NCBI GenBank assembly: GCA_947365965.1
Contig: CANAZG010000010.1
Coordinates: 1 to 53,364 of the forward strand
DNA: 53,364 bases
From: an uncultured Clostridia bacterium
Lineage (GTDB): Bacteria; Bacillota; Clostridia; Oscillospirales; Oscillospiraceae
Direction: 5' to 3'
This document shows, piece by piece, positions 1-8,362 of the stretch. Each line of letters opens with the position of its first letter. Position 1 is the stretch's first letter. The notes beneath the pieces are model-generated. The model searched no databases and was not told where the DNA came from. It saw nothing but the letters and a program-made list of their open reading frames with translations. The position numbers and the translations under genes were made by a program.

Positions 1-203
1 ACTGGTTTTACGACACGGGCTGTCCGGTGATCGTGGCAGCCAACAAGCTGGATAAGCTGAAGAAGTCCGAGATTGAGCCCAACCTCCTGCGCATCCGCGA
101 GACCCTGGAGCTCCGGGAGGAGGACCGGCTGATCGCCTTTTCCGCCGAGCGGGGCGATGGCAGGGAGGAGCTGATGGCGGCGCTGGAGGCGGCGCTGGCG
201 TAA
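1..203 (+). CDS. engB: EngB (YsxC/YihA) ribosome-biogenesis GTPase, C-terminal part
   Basis: Only the last 66 codons are present; the gene enters from the left edge in frame 3. The peptide contains the G4 GTP-specificity motif AANKLDKL and a G5-like SAERGDG loop followed by a short helix ending AALEAALA. This order, close to the C-terminus, is typical of the small EngB/YsxC family of TRAFAC GTPases, which act in large ribosomal subunit assembly. The G1-G3 motifs lie outside the window, so another Era-like GTPase cannot be excluded, but the short tail after G5 fits EngB best. It converges on the acetyltransferase gene to the right. Confidence 0.8.
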   Translation, partial: WFYDTGCPVIVAANKLDKLKKSEIEPNLLRIRETLELREEDRLIAFSAERGDGREELMAALEAALA

Positions 204-309
204 CGTATCCGTTTTTCCTTTTGGGAAAAGCGAATACGCACCACCTGCGGCCTGGCCCGAGTTACCCGTTATCCCTTCCCCAATTATCCCGATTCTTTGA
301 CTGAATGGA

Positions 310-342
310 GCAGCCTGGAACGAGAAATTCGTTCCAGGCTGC
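310..342. terminator. Stem-loop between convergent genes
   Basis: A perfect 14 bp inverted repeat (arm GCAGCCTGGAACGA at 310-323, loop GAAAT, second arm 329-342) separates engB from the convergent acetyltransferase gene. There is only a weak T-rich tail on either side, so it probably works as a bidirectional terminator of modest strength. Confidence 0.6.
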
Positions 343-355
343 TTGCTTATAGTTC

Positions 356-1435
356 CTATGCCTCCCTGTCCAGGACCATCTCCAGCTCGGTGATCTCCAC
401 CCCATTGATCCGGTCCGTGAGCTGGCGGCCGGTCATGGAGAAGCCCATATGCTCGTAGAAGCCGATGGCCTTCTCGTTGCCCTGGAGCACGAACAGCGCC
501 ACCTTGGGCCGATCGAGATGGGCAAGGCAGGCGTCCAGCAGCATCCGGCCCAGCCCCAGACCGTGGTACGCGGATAAAAGATACAGTGCGGAGACCTCCG
601 CCGCCTCCGGCACGGATACAAAGTCCCGGGCTTGGGGGATAAAGCAGGCAAAGCCCGCCACCCGGTTGCCCTGGTCCCGGTCCAGCAGGACCAGGGTATT
701 TGAAGGGTACTTCTCCGCAATGTCCTGGCAATGCTCCAGGCTGTGTCTATCCAGAATTTTCTGATCCATCAGCCCGGTATAGGACTCAATCCAAGCGGTG
801 TAATGGACATATGCTTTACCCATACGGTCCGCTGGGGAGGTCATGGGCTGGACCTGAAAACGGGGCGTTCTGACCAGAAGCTCCCGCATCTCCTGGATGG
901 GATACACCCTCTCCGCCGCCGCCCGAGAGGGGAAGACCCGCAGGGGCACGGCAGGGGCTGCGGGCCGCTCCGGTCGGGGGAGACCCAGGGCCCGGCGAAT
1001 CGCCGCCCGCCCCTCCGGATCCGCCGGCAGGCGGGGCCAGGGACCGCCTGCCAGACATTTTTCCCGCCAGTCCGGATCCGCAGAGGCTGTCTCCAGCAGC
1101 GCGGCGATGGATGGGGCAGCCAGATGGGGCAGGAGGGAGGGGGGAATGTGGTAGACCGGTCCATCCTCGTCCCCTGCGCAGGCCAGAACGCCGCCCGTGC
1201 CGTCTGCGGCAAAGACGTACAGGCAGGGCACGCCGTAAAGGGGAAGGTCCTTCTCCCGGCGGAAGAAGGTGAGTCCGCACAGCGCCTCAATCTCCTCCAG
1301 CCGGGGCGCCTCCTTCTCGGTATGCACCTCCAGGCCGGTATAGACAACAGCGGCTCCGTGGGTGGTGAATACGACGCCCACAGGGCCGTCCAATCCCTCC
1401 ACGGGGGCGCGATGGATGTAGACGGTTTCGCTCAT
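356..1435 (-). CDS. GNAT-family N-acetyltransferase with long N-terminal extension
   Basis: This 359-residue protein carries a GNAT fold in its C-terminal half (about residues 195-355). The acetyl-CoA loop reads HGLGLGRMLL near residue 291, followed by the usual late motif ending in FYEHMGF. The first 190 residues, with several Trp and Pro-rich stretches, match no domain I recognise and may select the substrate. The start is an ATG preceded by AGGAGAGGGGG. Its acceptor substrate cannot be told from sequence. It has its own promoter and stands alone between engB and dapA. Confidence 0.75.
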   Translation of the reverse strand: MSETVYIHRAPVEGLDGPVGVVFTTHGAAVVYTGLEVHTEKEAPRLEEIEALCGLTFFRREKDLPLYGVPCLYVFAADGTGGVLACAGDEDGPVYHIPPSLLPHLAAPSIAALLETASADPDWREKCLAGGPWPRLPADPEGRAAIRRALGLPRPERPAAPAVPLRVFPSRAAAERVYPIQEMRELLVRTPRFQVQPMTSPADRMGKAYVHYTAWIESYTGLMDQKILDRHSLEHCQDIAEKYPSNTLVLLDRDQGNRVAGFACFIPQARDFVSVPEAAEVSALYLLSAYHGLGLGRMLLDACLAHLDRPKVALFVLQGNEKAIGFYEHMGFSMTGRQLTDRINGVEITELEMVLDREA

Positions 1436-1462
1436 GACGAACCCCCTCTCCTATTTTTGTCT

Positions 1463-1491
1463 ATGTTACCACCAGGGAGGGGGTACGTCAA
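1463..1491 (-). promoter_or_regulatory. Sigma-A-type promoter of the GNAT gene
   Basis: On the minus strand TTGACG (1491-1486) and TAACAT (1468-1463) are separated by 17 bp, just upstream of the ribosome binding site of the acetyltransferase gene. Confidence 0.5.
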
Positions 1492-1505
1492 TATACTATA
1501 GTATC

Positions 1506-2393
1506 TCAGGATACCAGACCGTACTCCGCCAGCACCGCCCGCAGCCGGGCCCGGTTCTCCTCCTCCATCTCGCACATGGGCAGCCGGAACTGTTCCTGAC
1601 AGAAGCCCATCATGCTCAGGGCCGTCTTGACAGGGATGGGGTTCACCTCCCAGAAGAGGGCCTCGCACAGCTTCCGCAGCCGCAGCTGTAATTTTCCGGC
1701 GGAGACGAAGTCGCCAGACAGACAGGACGCTGTCAGCTGGTGCATCTCTTGGGGGACCACGTTGGCCGCCACGGAGATGACCCCGCTGCCGCCCAGCAGC
1801 ATGATGGGGGCGGTCTCGTCGTCGTTGCCGGACCAGATGTAGAAGTCCTCCGGGCACAGCTCTCGGGCCTTCTGGACCAGGGCCAGATCGCCGCTGGCCT
1901 CCTTGACCCCCTGGATGTTGGGGTGGCCGGCCAGCTGGGCGTATGTCTCGGCGGTGCATTTCACGCCGGTGCGGGAGGGGACGTTGTAGAGGATGACCGG
2001 CTTTTCCACGCTGTCTGCCACGGCGGCAAAGTGGCGCACCAGCCCCTTCTGGGTGGCCTTGTTGTAGAAGGGGGTGACCACCAGCAGTCCGTCCGCCCCG
2101 GCTGAGACTGCGTCCCTGGAAAGGGCGATGGCGTTTTCCGTGTTGTTGGAGCCGGTGCCGGCGATGACGGGGACCCGGCCGTCCACGTGGCGGACCACGG
2201 CCTCCACCGTCTCCATCCGCTCCTCATAGCTCATGGTGGCGGCCTCGCCGGTGGTGCCGCAGATGACCAGGGCGTCCGTGCCGTTTTCCAGCAGGAAGTC
2301 CAGGTGCTTTCCCAGGGCGGGGAAGTCGACCCCGCGTCCGGTGAAGGGGGTGGTGACGGCGGCGGCGGAGCCGGTGAAAATAGGCTTCTTCAC
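1506..2393 (-). CDS. dapA: 4-hydroxy-tetrahydrodipicolinate synthase
   Basis: DapA condenses pyruvate with aspartate semialdehyde, the first step towards diaminopimelate and lysine, and in spore formers towards dipicolinate. The 295-residue length is normal for the family. Visible active-site features are the GTTGE loop (residues 46-50), Tyr110 in TPFYNK, Tyr136 in YNVPSRTG and the Schiff-base Lys164 in GVKEASGD. The start is a GTG, preceded by AAAGGAGG about ten bases upstream. It stands alone, divergent from fba across a 235 bp gap, and no other dap genes are nearby. No lysine riboswitch is apparent in that gap. Confidence 0.93.
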   Translation of the reverse strand: MKKPIFTGSAAAVTTPFTGRGVDFPALGKHLDFLLENGTDALVICGTTGEAATMSYEERMETVEAVVRHVDGRVPVIAGTGSNNTENAIALSRDAVSAGADGLLVVTPFYNKATQKGLVRHFAAVADSVEKPVILYNVPSRTGVKCTAETYAQLAGHPNIQGVKEASGDLALVQKARELCPEDFYIWSGNDDETAPIMLLGGSGVISVAANVVPQEMHQLTASCLSGDFVSAGKLQLRLRKLCEALFWEVNPIPVKTALSMMGFCQEQFRLPMCEMEEENRARLRAVLAEYGLVS

Positions 2394-2567
2394 AGTGGGT
2401 GTCCTCCTTTATATGGTTCGATTGCTACTATTCTATAGGAACAATTTATGCAGTATAATCCGGATTGGTGCTTAATAAATTGCAAAATATGTTCTGTTGC
2501 GGCGGCGCGGCAACAAATTACACAAAGTGAACAGCGCCAAAGGGGAACAGTTTTTCTCTGTTGCCTG

Positions 2568-2595
2568 TTGCAATCTGAAAAAAGTGTGGTAGAAT
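2568..2595 (+). promoter_or_regulatory. Probable fba promoter
   Basis: TTGCAA (2568-2573), a 16 bp spacer and TAGAAT (2590-2595) lie 33 bp upstream of the fba start. A strong AAGGAGG ribosome binding site follows at 2613-2619. Confidence 0.5.
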
Positions 2596-2628
2596 AAACC
2601 TAACTTCACTGTAAGGAGGACTGCAACC

Positions 2629-3597
2629 ATGCCCCTCGTAACTACTACCGAAATGTTCAAGAAGGCCTATAACGGCGGCTATGCCATCGGCGCTTTCAAT
2701 GTCAACAACATGGAGATCGTCCAGGGCATCACCGAGGCCGCCAAGGAGGTCAGCGCTCCCCTGATTTTGCAGGTGTCCAAGGGCGCCCGGGCCTACGCCA
2801 ACCACACCTATCTGGTCAAGCTGGTTGAGGCCGCCATCATCGAGACCGGCCTGCCCATCTGCCTGCACCTGGACCACGGCGACAGCTTCGAGACCTGCAA
2901 GAGCTGCATTGACGGCGGCTTCACCTCCGTGATGATCGACGCCAGCTCCAAGCCCTTTGCCGAGAACATTGAGATCACCAAGAAGGTGGTGGAGTACGCC
3001 CACGACCACGGCGTGGTGGTAGAGGCCGAGCTGGGCAGTCTGGCCGGCGTGGAGGACGAGGTCCAGGTCTCCGCCGAGGACTCCTCCTACACCCGTCCCG
3101 AGGAGGTTGAGGAGTTCGTCAACAAGACCGGCTGCGACTCCCTGGCCATCGCCATCGGCACCAGCCACGGCGCCTACAAGTTCACCGCCGCCCAGTGCAC
3201 CCGCAACGAGAAGGGCGAGCTGGTTCCCCCGCCCCTGCGCTTCGACATCCTCGACGAGGTGGTCAAGCGTCTGCCCGGCTTCCCCATCGTGCTCCATGGC
3301 TCCTCCTCCGTGCCCCAGGAGTTCGTGAAGATGGTCAACGCCAACGGCGGCAAGATGCCCGACGCCGTGGGCATCCCCGAGGAGCAGCTCCGTCAGGCCG
3401 CCCGCAGCGCCGTGTGCAAGATCAACATTGACTCCGATCTGCGTCTGGCCATGACCGGCACCATCCGCCAGTTCTTCACCGAGCACCCCGACAAGTTCGA
3501 TCCCCGGGAGTACCTCAAGCCCGCCCGTGCCGCCATCAAGGAGCTGGTCAAGCACAAGCTGATCGATGTCCTGGGCTGCGACGGCAAGGCGTTCTAA
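2629..3597 (+). CDS. fba: Class II fructose-bisphosphate aldolase
   Basis: This enzyme interconverts fructose 1,6-bisphosphate with DHAP and glyceraldehyde 3-phosphate in glycolysis. The 322-residue protein shows the class II zinc site: LHLDHGDSF with Asp82 and His83, the GTSHGAYKF His and the VLHGSSSVP His. The N-terminal GAFNVNNMEI and the DASSKPFAENIE segment are also typical. Its start follows AAGGAGG by nine bases. Codon use is strongly biased to C-ending codons, as expected for a highly expressed glycolytic gene. It is followed by a strong stem-loop and appears monocistronic. Confidence 0.95.
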   Translation: MPLVTTTEMFKKAYNGGYAIGAFNVNNMEIVQGITEAAKEVSAPLILQVSKGARAYANHTYLVKLVEAAIIETGLPICLHLDHGDSFETCKSCIDGGFTSVMIDASSKPFAENIEITKKVVEYAHDHGVVVEAELGSLAGVEDEVQVSAEDSSYTRPEEVEEFVNKTGCDSLAIAIGTSHGAYKFTAAQCTRNEKGELVPPPLRFDILDEVVKRLPGFPIVLHGSSSVPQEFVKMVNANGGKMPDAVGIPEEQLRQAARSAVCKINIDSDLRLAMTGTIRQFFTEHPDKFDPREYLKPARAAIKELVKHKLIDVLGCDGKAF

Positions 3598-3623
3598 AAA
3601 ACGATATCCCAAGCCACAGCATC

Positions 3624-3651
3624 ACAGAGCCGCCCCCAGGGGCGGCTCTGT
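3624..3651 (+). terminator. Terminator after fba
   Basis: A 13 bp GC-rich stem (ACAGAGCCGCCCC at 3624-3636 pairs with 3639-3651) follows the aldolase stop by 26 bases and ends in TCTTAAG. Confidence 0.7.
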
Positions 3652-3679
3652 CTTAAGATGGTGAAAGGAGACGGAGGGC

Positions 3680-4933
3680 ATGAGAGAGAAATGTACCGCT
3701 ATTCTGCGCCGTGCGGCGGCGTACCTGAAGGTGTTCGCCCGGCGGACGGCCCTGTCGGTGCTCATCGGCGTGCTGTGCGGCGGATTGGGGGGACTGTTCC
3801 ACCATGTGGTGGATCTGTCCAGCGAGCTGTTCCACGCCTATGACTGGCTGTTGTACCTGCTGCCTCTGGCGGGCATAACCATCGTATGGCTCTACCACTC
3901 CGCTGGTATCTACCGGGACAAGGGGGCCAATCTGGTGCTGGCCTCTCTGCGCACCGGGGAGACGGTGCCCGCCCGGGTGGCTCCCCTGATCTTCGCCGGA
4001 ACGGCCCTCACCCAGCTGTGCGGCGGCTCCGCCGGCAGGGAGGGGGCGGCCCTCCAGATTGGCGCGGGCGCGGCCACCTGCTTCAACCGGGTGTTCCATC
4101 TGGAGGGCAAGAGCGCCAACCGCATGACCATGTGCGGCATGTCCGCCCTGTTCGCCGCTGTGTTCGGGACCCCCATCACCGCGGCGCTCTTCAGCATGGA
4201 GGTGTCGGCGGTGGGCGTTCTCCACTACGCCGCCCTGTACCCTTGCTTGGTCTCCAGCATCACCGCCTGGGAGGTCAGCCGCTACATGGGCACCGTCGGC
4301 GTGACCATGCCGGCTATCCCATTGCCTACCCCGGATGTGGGCACCATCTTCCGGGTGCTGGCGCTGACCCTGGCCTGTGCGGCGGTGTCCATCCTATTTT
4401 TGGAGGTGATGCACCTGGCGGGGCGGCTGTACCGCCGGGCCTTTGATGGCAAGCCCTACTGGCGGGCGGTCATAGGCGGGCTGCTGCTGGTGGCCGCCAC
4501 GCTGCTGCTGGGTACCCGGGACTACAACGGCGCGGGTATGGAGATAGCGGTGGCGGCCGTGGGCGGACAGGCTGTCGGCTGGGCATTCCTCCTGAAGATC
4601 CTCTTCACCGCCCTGACCATCGGCGCGGGCTACAAGGGGGGAGAGATCGTCCCGGCCTTCTTCATCGGCGCCACCTTTGGGTGCGTAGCGGGGCCATGGC
4701 TGGGGCTGGACCCGGGATTGGCTGCGGCAATCGGTTTGATCGCCCTGTTTTGCAGCGTGGTGAACTGCCCTGTGGCGTCCATGCTGCTGTCTGTGGAGCT
4801 GTTCGGCGGGACGCGGCTGTGGATGTTCGCTGTGGTGTGCGGCGTCAGCTACCTTATGAGCGGGTACTCCACCCTGTACTCAGAGCAAAAAATCCTCTAC
4901 TCCAAGCTGGGGGAGGAGAACTCCCCTCAATAA
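3680..4933 (+). CDS. CLC-family chloride/fluoride-type channel or antiporter
   Basis: This 417-residue polytopic membrane protein has the CLC signature GSAGREGAALQIG (residues 116-128), including the gating Glu121, and the inverted-repeat hydrophobic layout of CLC proteins. The first selectivity segment, normally GSGIP, reads KGANLVL (about residues 81-87), so the chloride-coordinating Ser is not evident. That replacement suggests a non-classical anion selectivity, and fluoride-type CLCs are one possibility. No C-terminal CBS domains are present. The start follows AAAGGAGACGGAGG. It is flanked by terminators on both sides and so forms its own unit. Confidence 0.82.
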   Translation: MREKCTAILRRAAAYLKVFARRTALSVLIGVLCGGLGGLFHHVVDLSSELFHAYDWLLYLLPLAGITIVWLYHSAGIYRDKGANLVLASLRTGETVPARVAPLIFAGTALTQLCGGSAGREGAALQIGAGAATCFNRVFHLEGKSANRMTMCGMSALFAAVFGTPITAALFSMEVSAVGVLHYAALYPCLVSSITAWEVSRYMGTVGVTMPAIPLPTPDVGTIFRVLALTLACAAVSILFLEVMHLAGRLYRRAFDGKPYWRAVIGGLLLVAATLLLGTRDYNGAGMEIAVAAVGGQAVGWAFLLKILFTALTIGAGYKGGEIVPAFFIGATFGCVAGPWLGLDPGLAAAIGLIALFCSVVNCPVASMLLSVELFGGTRLWMFAVVCGVSYLMSGYSTLYSEQKILYSKLGEENSPQ

Positions 4934-4947
4934 ATTTATCACCCCAT

Positions 4948-4980
4948 GCGGGGGACCTGTAGCCGGTCCTCCGCTTTTTT
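4948..4980 (+). terminator. Rho-independent terminator after the CLC gene
   Basis: GCGGGGGACC (4948-4957) pairs with GGTCCTCCGC (4965-4974), directly followed by six T (4975-4980). Confidence 0.85.
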
Positions 4981-5012
4981 ATGTCCAGAAGGCGAAAAGG
5001 AAAAAATCCCCC

Positions 5013-5061
5013 TTGACAAATGACTGGTGGTGTGTATAATAAAAGCATGAATAGTTGCTCA
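5013..5061 (+). promoter_or_regulatory. Promoter and SmtB-like operator of the metal efflux operon
   Basis: TTGACA (5013-5018), 16 bp, TATAAT (5035-5040). Immediately downstream lies an imperfect 6-2-6 inverted repeat TGAATA-GT-TGCTCA (5048-5061). This has the layout of ArsR/SmtB operators, placed where bound repressor would block transcription initiation. Confidence 0.7.
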
Positions 5062-5110
5062 TGTGTTCATTTGTTTCAGCTTGCATTTTATAACCAGAGG
5101 AGGACAGGAC

Positions 5111-5482
5111 ATGAAGCGGGAACCCATTGAGGTCTGCGAGGTCAGTGTCATTCACGAGGATGTACTGGCCAGGGTGAAAGCGCGGATGCCTGACGAGGAG
5201 CCGGTCTACGAGGTCTCAGAGCTTTTTAAGGTCTTCGGGGACAGCACCCGGGCCCGGATCATCTGCGCGCTGAACGTCGAGGAGATGTGCGTGTGCGATT
5301 TGGCGGCGCTGCTGAACATGAGCCAGAGCGCCATCAGCCACCAGCTGCGGCTGCTGAAGGTCTCCAGGATCGTCAAGAGCCGCAAGCAGGGGAGGGTGGT
5401 CTACTACTCCCTGGACGACGCCCACATCGGACAGATTTTTGCCATGGCCTTTGACCATGTGATGGAAGAAATGGAGGGATAA
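5111..5482 (+). CDS. ArsR/SmtB-family metal-sensing repressor
   Basis: This 123-residue winged-helix protein is translated from an ATG preceded by AGAGGAGG. The core ELFKVFGDSTRARII and the recognition helix MSQSAISHQLRLLK are typical of ArsR/SmtB repressors. Two metal sites are suggested. Cys residues in the EMCVCDLA helix match the alpha-3 site of CadC. The C-terminal helix has Asp-x-His, then His eleven residues after that His and Glu three further on (DDAH, FDHVME), which reproduces the alpha-5 zinc site of SmtB. It lies three bases before the P-type ATPase gene, so it very likely represses that pump until Zn(II) or Cd(II) binds. Confidence 0.88.
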   Translation: MKREPIEVCEVSVIHEDVLARVKARMPDEEPVYEVSELFKVFGDSTRARIICALNVEEMCVCDLAALLNMSQSAISHQLRLLKVSRIVKSRKQGRVVYYSLDDAHIGQIFAMAFDHVMEEMEG

Positions 5483-5485
5483 ACC

Positions 5486-7633
5486 ATGAATAAGGAGAAC
5501 CTTTCCGCCCAGAGGGACCACTGTGAGCATGACCACTGCGACTGCGGTCACGAGCACCGCCACGACCATGACCAGTGCGGCTGCGGTCACGAACACCACC
5601 ACGACCATGACCAGTGCGGCTGCGGTCACGGGCACCACCACGACCATGACCACTGCAACTGCGGTCACGAGCACCACCACGACCATGACCACTGCGGCTG
5701 CGGTCACGAGCATCACCACCATCATGACCACGGCGACGGCTGTAACTGCGGCCACGACCACAACCATGAGCAGGACCCGGCGGAGGCCCGCAAGGAGCTG
5801 CTTACCCTGGGCGTGGGGGCGGCGCTGCTGATTGCAGGGGTGCTGCTGAAGGTACTTTTGCCCCAGATTCCCTGGGCCTCCACAGCGGTACTGCTGGCGG
5901 CCTTCGGGGTGGTGGCGGCGGAGATCCTGATCCAGGCGGTGGGCAATATCCGCCACGGGGATATCTTCGGGGAGAGCTTTCTGATGACCATTGCCGGCAT
6001 TGGCGCTGTGTGTATCGGGGAGATCCCGGAGGGCGTGATGGTGTTCCTCCTGTACCGACTGGGGGAGTACCTGCAAACCAAGGCTGTGTCCTCCTCCCGC
6101 AAGTCCATTTCCGCTCTGCTGGACGTGCGGCCGGACCGGGCCAACCTGCTGGAAAACGGGGAGAGCAGGGAGGTGGAGGCGGAGAGCGTGTCCGTGGGAC
6201 AGACCATCCTGGTGCGGCCCGGGGAGAAGGTGCCCCTGGATGGGGTTGTGCTGCAAGGCGCGTCCCAGCTGGACACCGCAGCGCTCACCGGCGAGTCCAT
6301 GCCCCGGGAGATTACCGCTGGCCAGCAGGTGATGGCGGGGTGCATCAACCTCAGCGGCGCCCTGGAGATCCGGGTGGAGAAGAGCTTCGGCGAGTCCACG
6401 GCCAGCAAGATCCTGGAGATGGTGGAGAACGCCTCGGAGAAGAAGGCCTCCAGCGAGAAGTTCATCACCCGCTTTGCCAGGGTGTACACCCCCATCGTCT
6501 GTCTGGCAGCGGTGGTGGTGGCCCTGCTGCCGCCCCTGGCGGGCCTCATGAGCTGGGAGCGGTCCGTGTACAGCGCCCTGTGCTTTCTGGTCATCTCCTG
6601 CCCCTGCGCCCTGGTGATCTCCGTGCCCCTCAGCTTCTTTGCCGGCATTGGACGGGCCTCCCGGGAGGGTGTGCTGGTCAAGGGAGGCAACCACCTGGAG
6701 ACCCTGGCGGAGGCCCAGATTGTGGCCTTCGACAAGACCGGCACCCTGACAGAGGGACGCTTCTCCGTGTCCCAGTGCCGCCCGGCGGAGGGCATTTCCC
6801 AGGAAAGACTCCTGGAGCTGGCCGCCCTGGCGGAGTGCCGCTCCACCCATCCCATCGCTCAGTCCATCCTGGCCGCCTGGGGCGGGCAGGTTGACGAGGC
6901 AAAATTGTCCGATTATCAGGAGACCTCAGGCCATGGCGTGGCGGTCACAGTGGATGGGCAGCGGATTATTGCCGGCAAGAGAAACTACTTAACAGAGCTT
7001 GGCATATCTCTGCCAGAGATGCCTGACACAGCGGCTACAGCGGTCTATACCGCCCTGGACGGGGTCTACCAGGGGGTCATTCTCCTCCGGGATGCCCCCA
7101 AGGAGGACGCAAAGGGGGCCATCAGCGCCCTGCGGGAGCTGGGGGTGGACAGGACGGCCATGCTCTCCGGCGACAGCGCCCCGGTGGTGGAGGAGATCGC
7201 CCGGGAGATCGGCCTGGATCAGGCCGTGGGCGGGCTGCTGCCCCAGGATAAGCTGACGGAGCTGGAGAAGCTCCGGAGCCAGCTGACAGGGAAGGGCAGG
7301 CTCCTCTACGCCGGGGACGGCATCAACGACACGCCGGTGCTGGCGGCGGCGGACATCGGCATCGCTATGGGCGGCCTGGGGGCGGACGCGGCCATTGAGA
7401 CGGCGGACGTTATCATCATGGGCGACGAGCCCAGCAAGATCGCCTCCGGCATCCGCATTGCCCGCCGAACCAACCGCATCGCCACGGAGAACATCGTCTT
7501 CGCCATTGCCGTCAAGCTGCTGGTGATGATCCTCTCCGTCCTGGGCCACATCGAGCTGTGGGCAGGCGTGTTCGCCGACGTTGGCGTGTGTATGCTGTGC
7601 GTGCTCAACACGCTGCGGATCAACAAAAAATAG
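5486..7633 (+). CDS. cadA: Zn/Cd-type P1B ATPase with His/Cys-rich N-terminus
   Basis: This 715-residue metal-exporting ATPase has the phosphorylation site FDKTGTLT (Asp near 415), the intramembrane SCPCALV motif (about 371), the STHPIA His-Pro motif (about 453) and GDGIND (about 611). SCPCALV is the CPC class typical of Zn/Cd/Pb pumps. The usual N-terminal CxxC heavy-metal domain is absent. Residues 15 to about 95 are instead tandem His/Cys-rich repeats likely to hold Zn or Cd in the cytosol. It starts three bases after the ArsR/SmtB gene and shares its promoter. Substrate is inferred from the regulator's metal site and the CPC motif. Confidence 0.9.
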   Translation: MNKENLSAQRDHCEHDHCDCGHEHRHDHDQCGCGHEHHHDHDQCGCGHGHHHDHDHCNCGHEHHHDHDHCGCGHEHHHHHDHGDGCNCGHDHNHEQDPAEARKELLTLGVGAALLIAGVLLKVLLPQIPWASTAVLLAAFGVVAAEILIQAVGNIRHGDIFGESFLMTIAGIGAVCIGEIPEGVMVFLLYRLGEYLQTKAVSSSRKSISALLDVRPDRANLLENGESREVEAESVSVGQTILVRPGEKVPLDGVVLQGASQLDTAALTGESMPREITAGQQVMAGCINLSGALEIRVEKSFGESTASKILEMVENASEKKASSEKFITRFARVYTPIVCLAAVVVALLPPLAGLMSWERSVYSALCFLVISCPCALVISVPLSFFAGIGRASREGVLVKGGNHLETLAEAQIVAFDKTGTLTEGRFSVSQCRPAEGISQERLLELAALAECRSTHPIAQSILAAWGGQVDEAKLSDYQETSGHGVAVTVDGQRIIAGKRNYLTELGISLPEMPDTAATAVYTALDGVYQGVILLRDAPKEDAKGAISALRELGVDRTAMLSGDSAPVVEEIAREIGLDQAVGGLLPQDKLTELEKLRSQLTGKGRLLYAGDGINDTPVLAAADIGIAMGGLGADAAIETADVIIMGDEPSKIASGIRIARRTNRIATENIVFAIAVKLLVMILSVLGHIELWAGVFADVGVCMLCVLNTLRINKK
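5528..5716 (+). repeat. 39 bp in-frame tandem repeats in the ATPase N-terminus
   Basis: A partial 33 bp unit (5528-5560) is followed by four 39 bp units (5561-5599, 5600-5638, 5639-5677, 5678-5716). Each full unit encodes the 13-residue motif HDHDQCGCGHEHH or a close variant. Unit-to-unit identity is high enough that copy number could change by slippage or recombination without breaking the frame. Confidence 0.9.
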
Positions 7634-7655
7634 AAGATCGCAGATACATCTGCCG

Positions 7656-7694
7656 CCCCTTCCGCATATACTGTGCGGAAGGGGTGATTTTTTT
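7656..7694 (+). terminator. Terminator overlapping the next gene's ribosome binding site
   Basis: CCCCTTCCGCA (7656-7666) pairs with TGCGGAAGGGG (7674-7684), followed by TGA and seven T (7688-7694). The right arm and the next three bases contain AAGGGGTGA, the only plausible ribosome binding site for the ATG at 7696. Confidence 0.85.
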
Positions 7695-7695
7695 A

Positions 7696-8247
7696 ATGAA
7701 CGGGGACCTGAGATTGACGCCCTATGACCGGGGGGCGGCGGTGCGCTACGCAAAGCGGTGGGCCTACGGCCGCAACCCGGCCTTCTACGACTACGAGAGG
7801 ATCGGGGGAGACTGCACCAATTTCGCCTCCCAGTGCGTCTACGCCGGCAGCGGTGTGATGAACTACACCCGGGACTTGGGCTGGTACTACATCGACGCCA
7901 ACAACAAGGCCCCCGCCTGGACGGGGGTGGACTACTTCTACAACTTCATGACCCGCACAGAGGAGACCGTGGGCCCGATGGCCCGTGCGGTCTCCATCGC
8001 CCATCTGCTGCCCGGGGACGTGGTGCAGCTGTCCTTTGACGGGGAGAGGTGGAACCACTCGCCGGTGGTGGTGCGGCTGCTGCGCAAGCCCGCCCTCCAG
8101 CCCGCCGACGTGCTCATCGCCGCCCACAGCTACGACTCCGATAACCGGCCGCTGAATACATACGATTACCGCGCCATCCGGTTTCTCCATTTCGTGGGGG
8201 TGTGGCGGCCTGTGGGGCAGGGGAGGGAGGCAGCTCCCCAGGAGTAA
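7696..8247 (+). CDS. Amidase-domain protein (Amidase_6 type)
   Basis: This 183-residue protein has the pattern of the putative amidase domain family of Firmicutes: YDRGAAVRYAKRWAYG near the N-terminus and then GDCTNFASQ, whose Cys (about residue 39) is the likely nucleophile. A later LLPGDVVQLS segment and an AHSYDSDNRPL His complete the picture. No signal peptide is visible, so it may act inside the cell or forespore. The start lies directly after the T-tract of the upstream terminator. The upstream in-frame extension has no better ribosome binding site. The family's physiological substrate is not known to me. Confidence 0.7.
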   Translation: MNGDLRLTPYDRGAAVRYAKRWAYGRNPAFYDYERIGGDCTNFASQCVYAGSGVMNYTRDLGWYYIDANNKAPAWTGVDYFYNFMTRTEETVGPMARAVSIAHLLPGDVVQLSFDGERWNHSPVVVRLLRKPALQPADVLIAAHSYDSDNRPLNTYDYRAIRFLHFVGVWRPVGQGREAAPQE

Positions 8248-8276
8248 AAATATTGTCGAAAAAAGGAATTTTTGTC

Positions 8277-8305
8277 TTTTCAAGGGGCGGCCCAGGTGCT
8301 ATGAT
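8277..8305 (+). promoter_or_regulatory. Ferritin promoter with extended -10
   Basis: TTTTCA (8277-8282), 17 bp, TATGAT (8300-8305) preceded by TG at the extended -10 position. It lies 57 bp upstream of the ferritin start. Confidence 0.5.
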
Positions 8306-8362
8306 ACTATTCAATGGGAGCGTCTGTCCCTGAAATATACAGAAAAGAATAGGAGAACCGCT

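Noticed and set aside
2518-3612. 364-codon minus-strand frame opposite fba
   Set aside because: Antisense shadow of a highly biased aldolase gene; composition is Gly/Leu/Val-rich and family-less.
5528-5716. 39 bp repeats considered as a CRISPR array
   Set aside because: Repeats are directly contiguous, in frame and encode His/Cys motifs; no spacers.
5216-6850. Long minus-strand open frame opposite the ArsR and ATPase genes
   Set aside because: Low-complexity His/Val/Gly-rich shadow of the coding strand in GC-rich DNA, no ribosome binding site.
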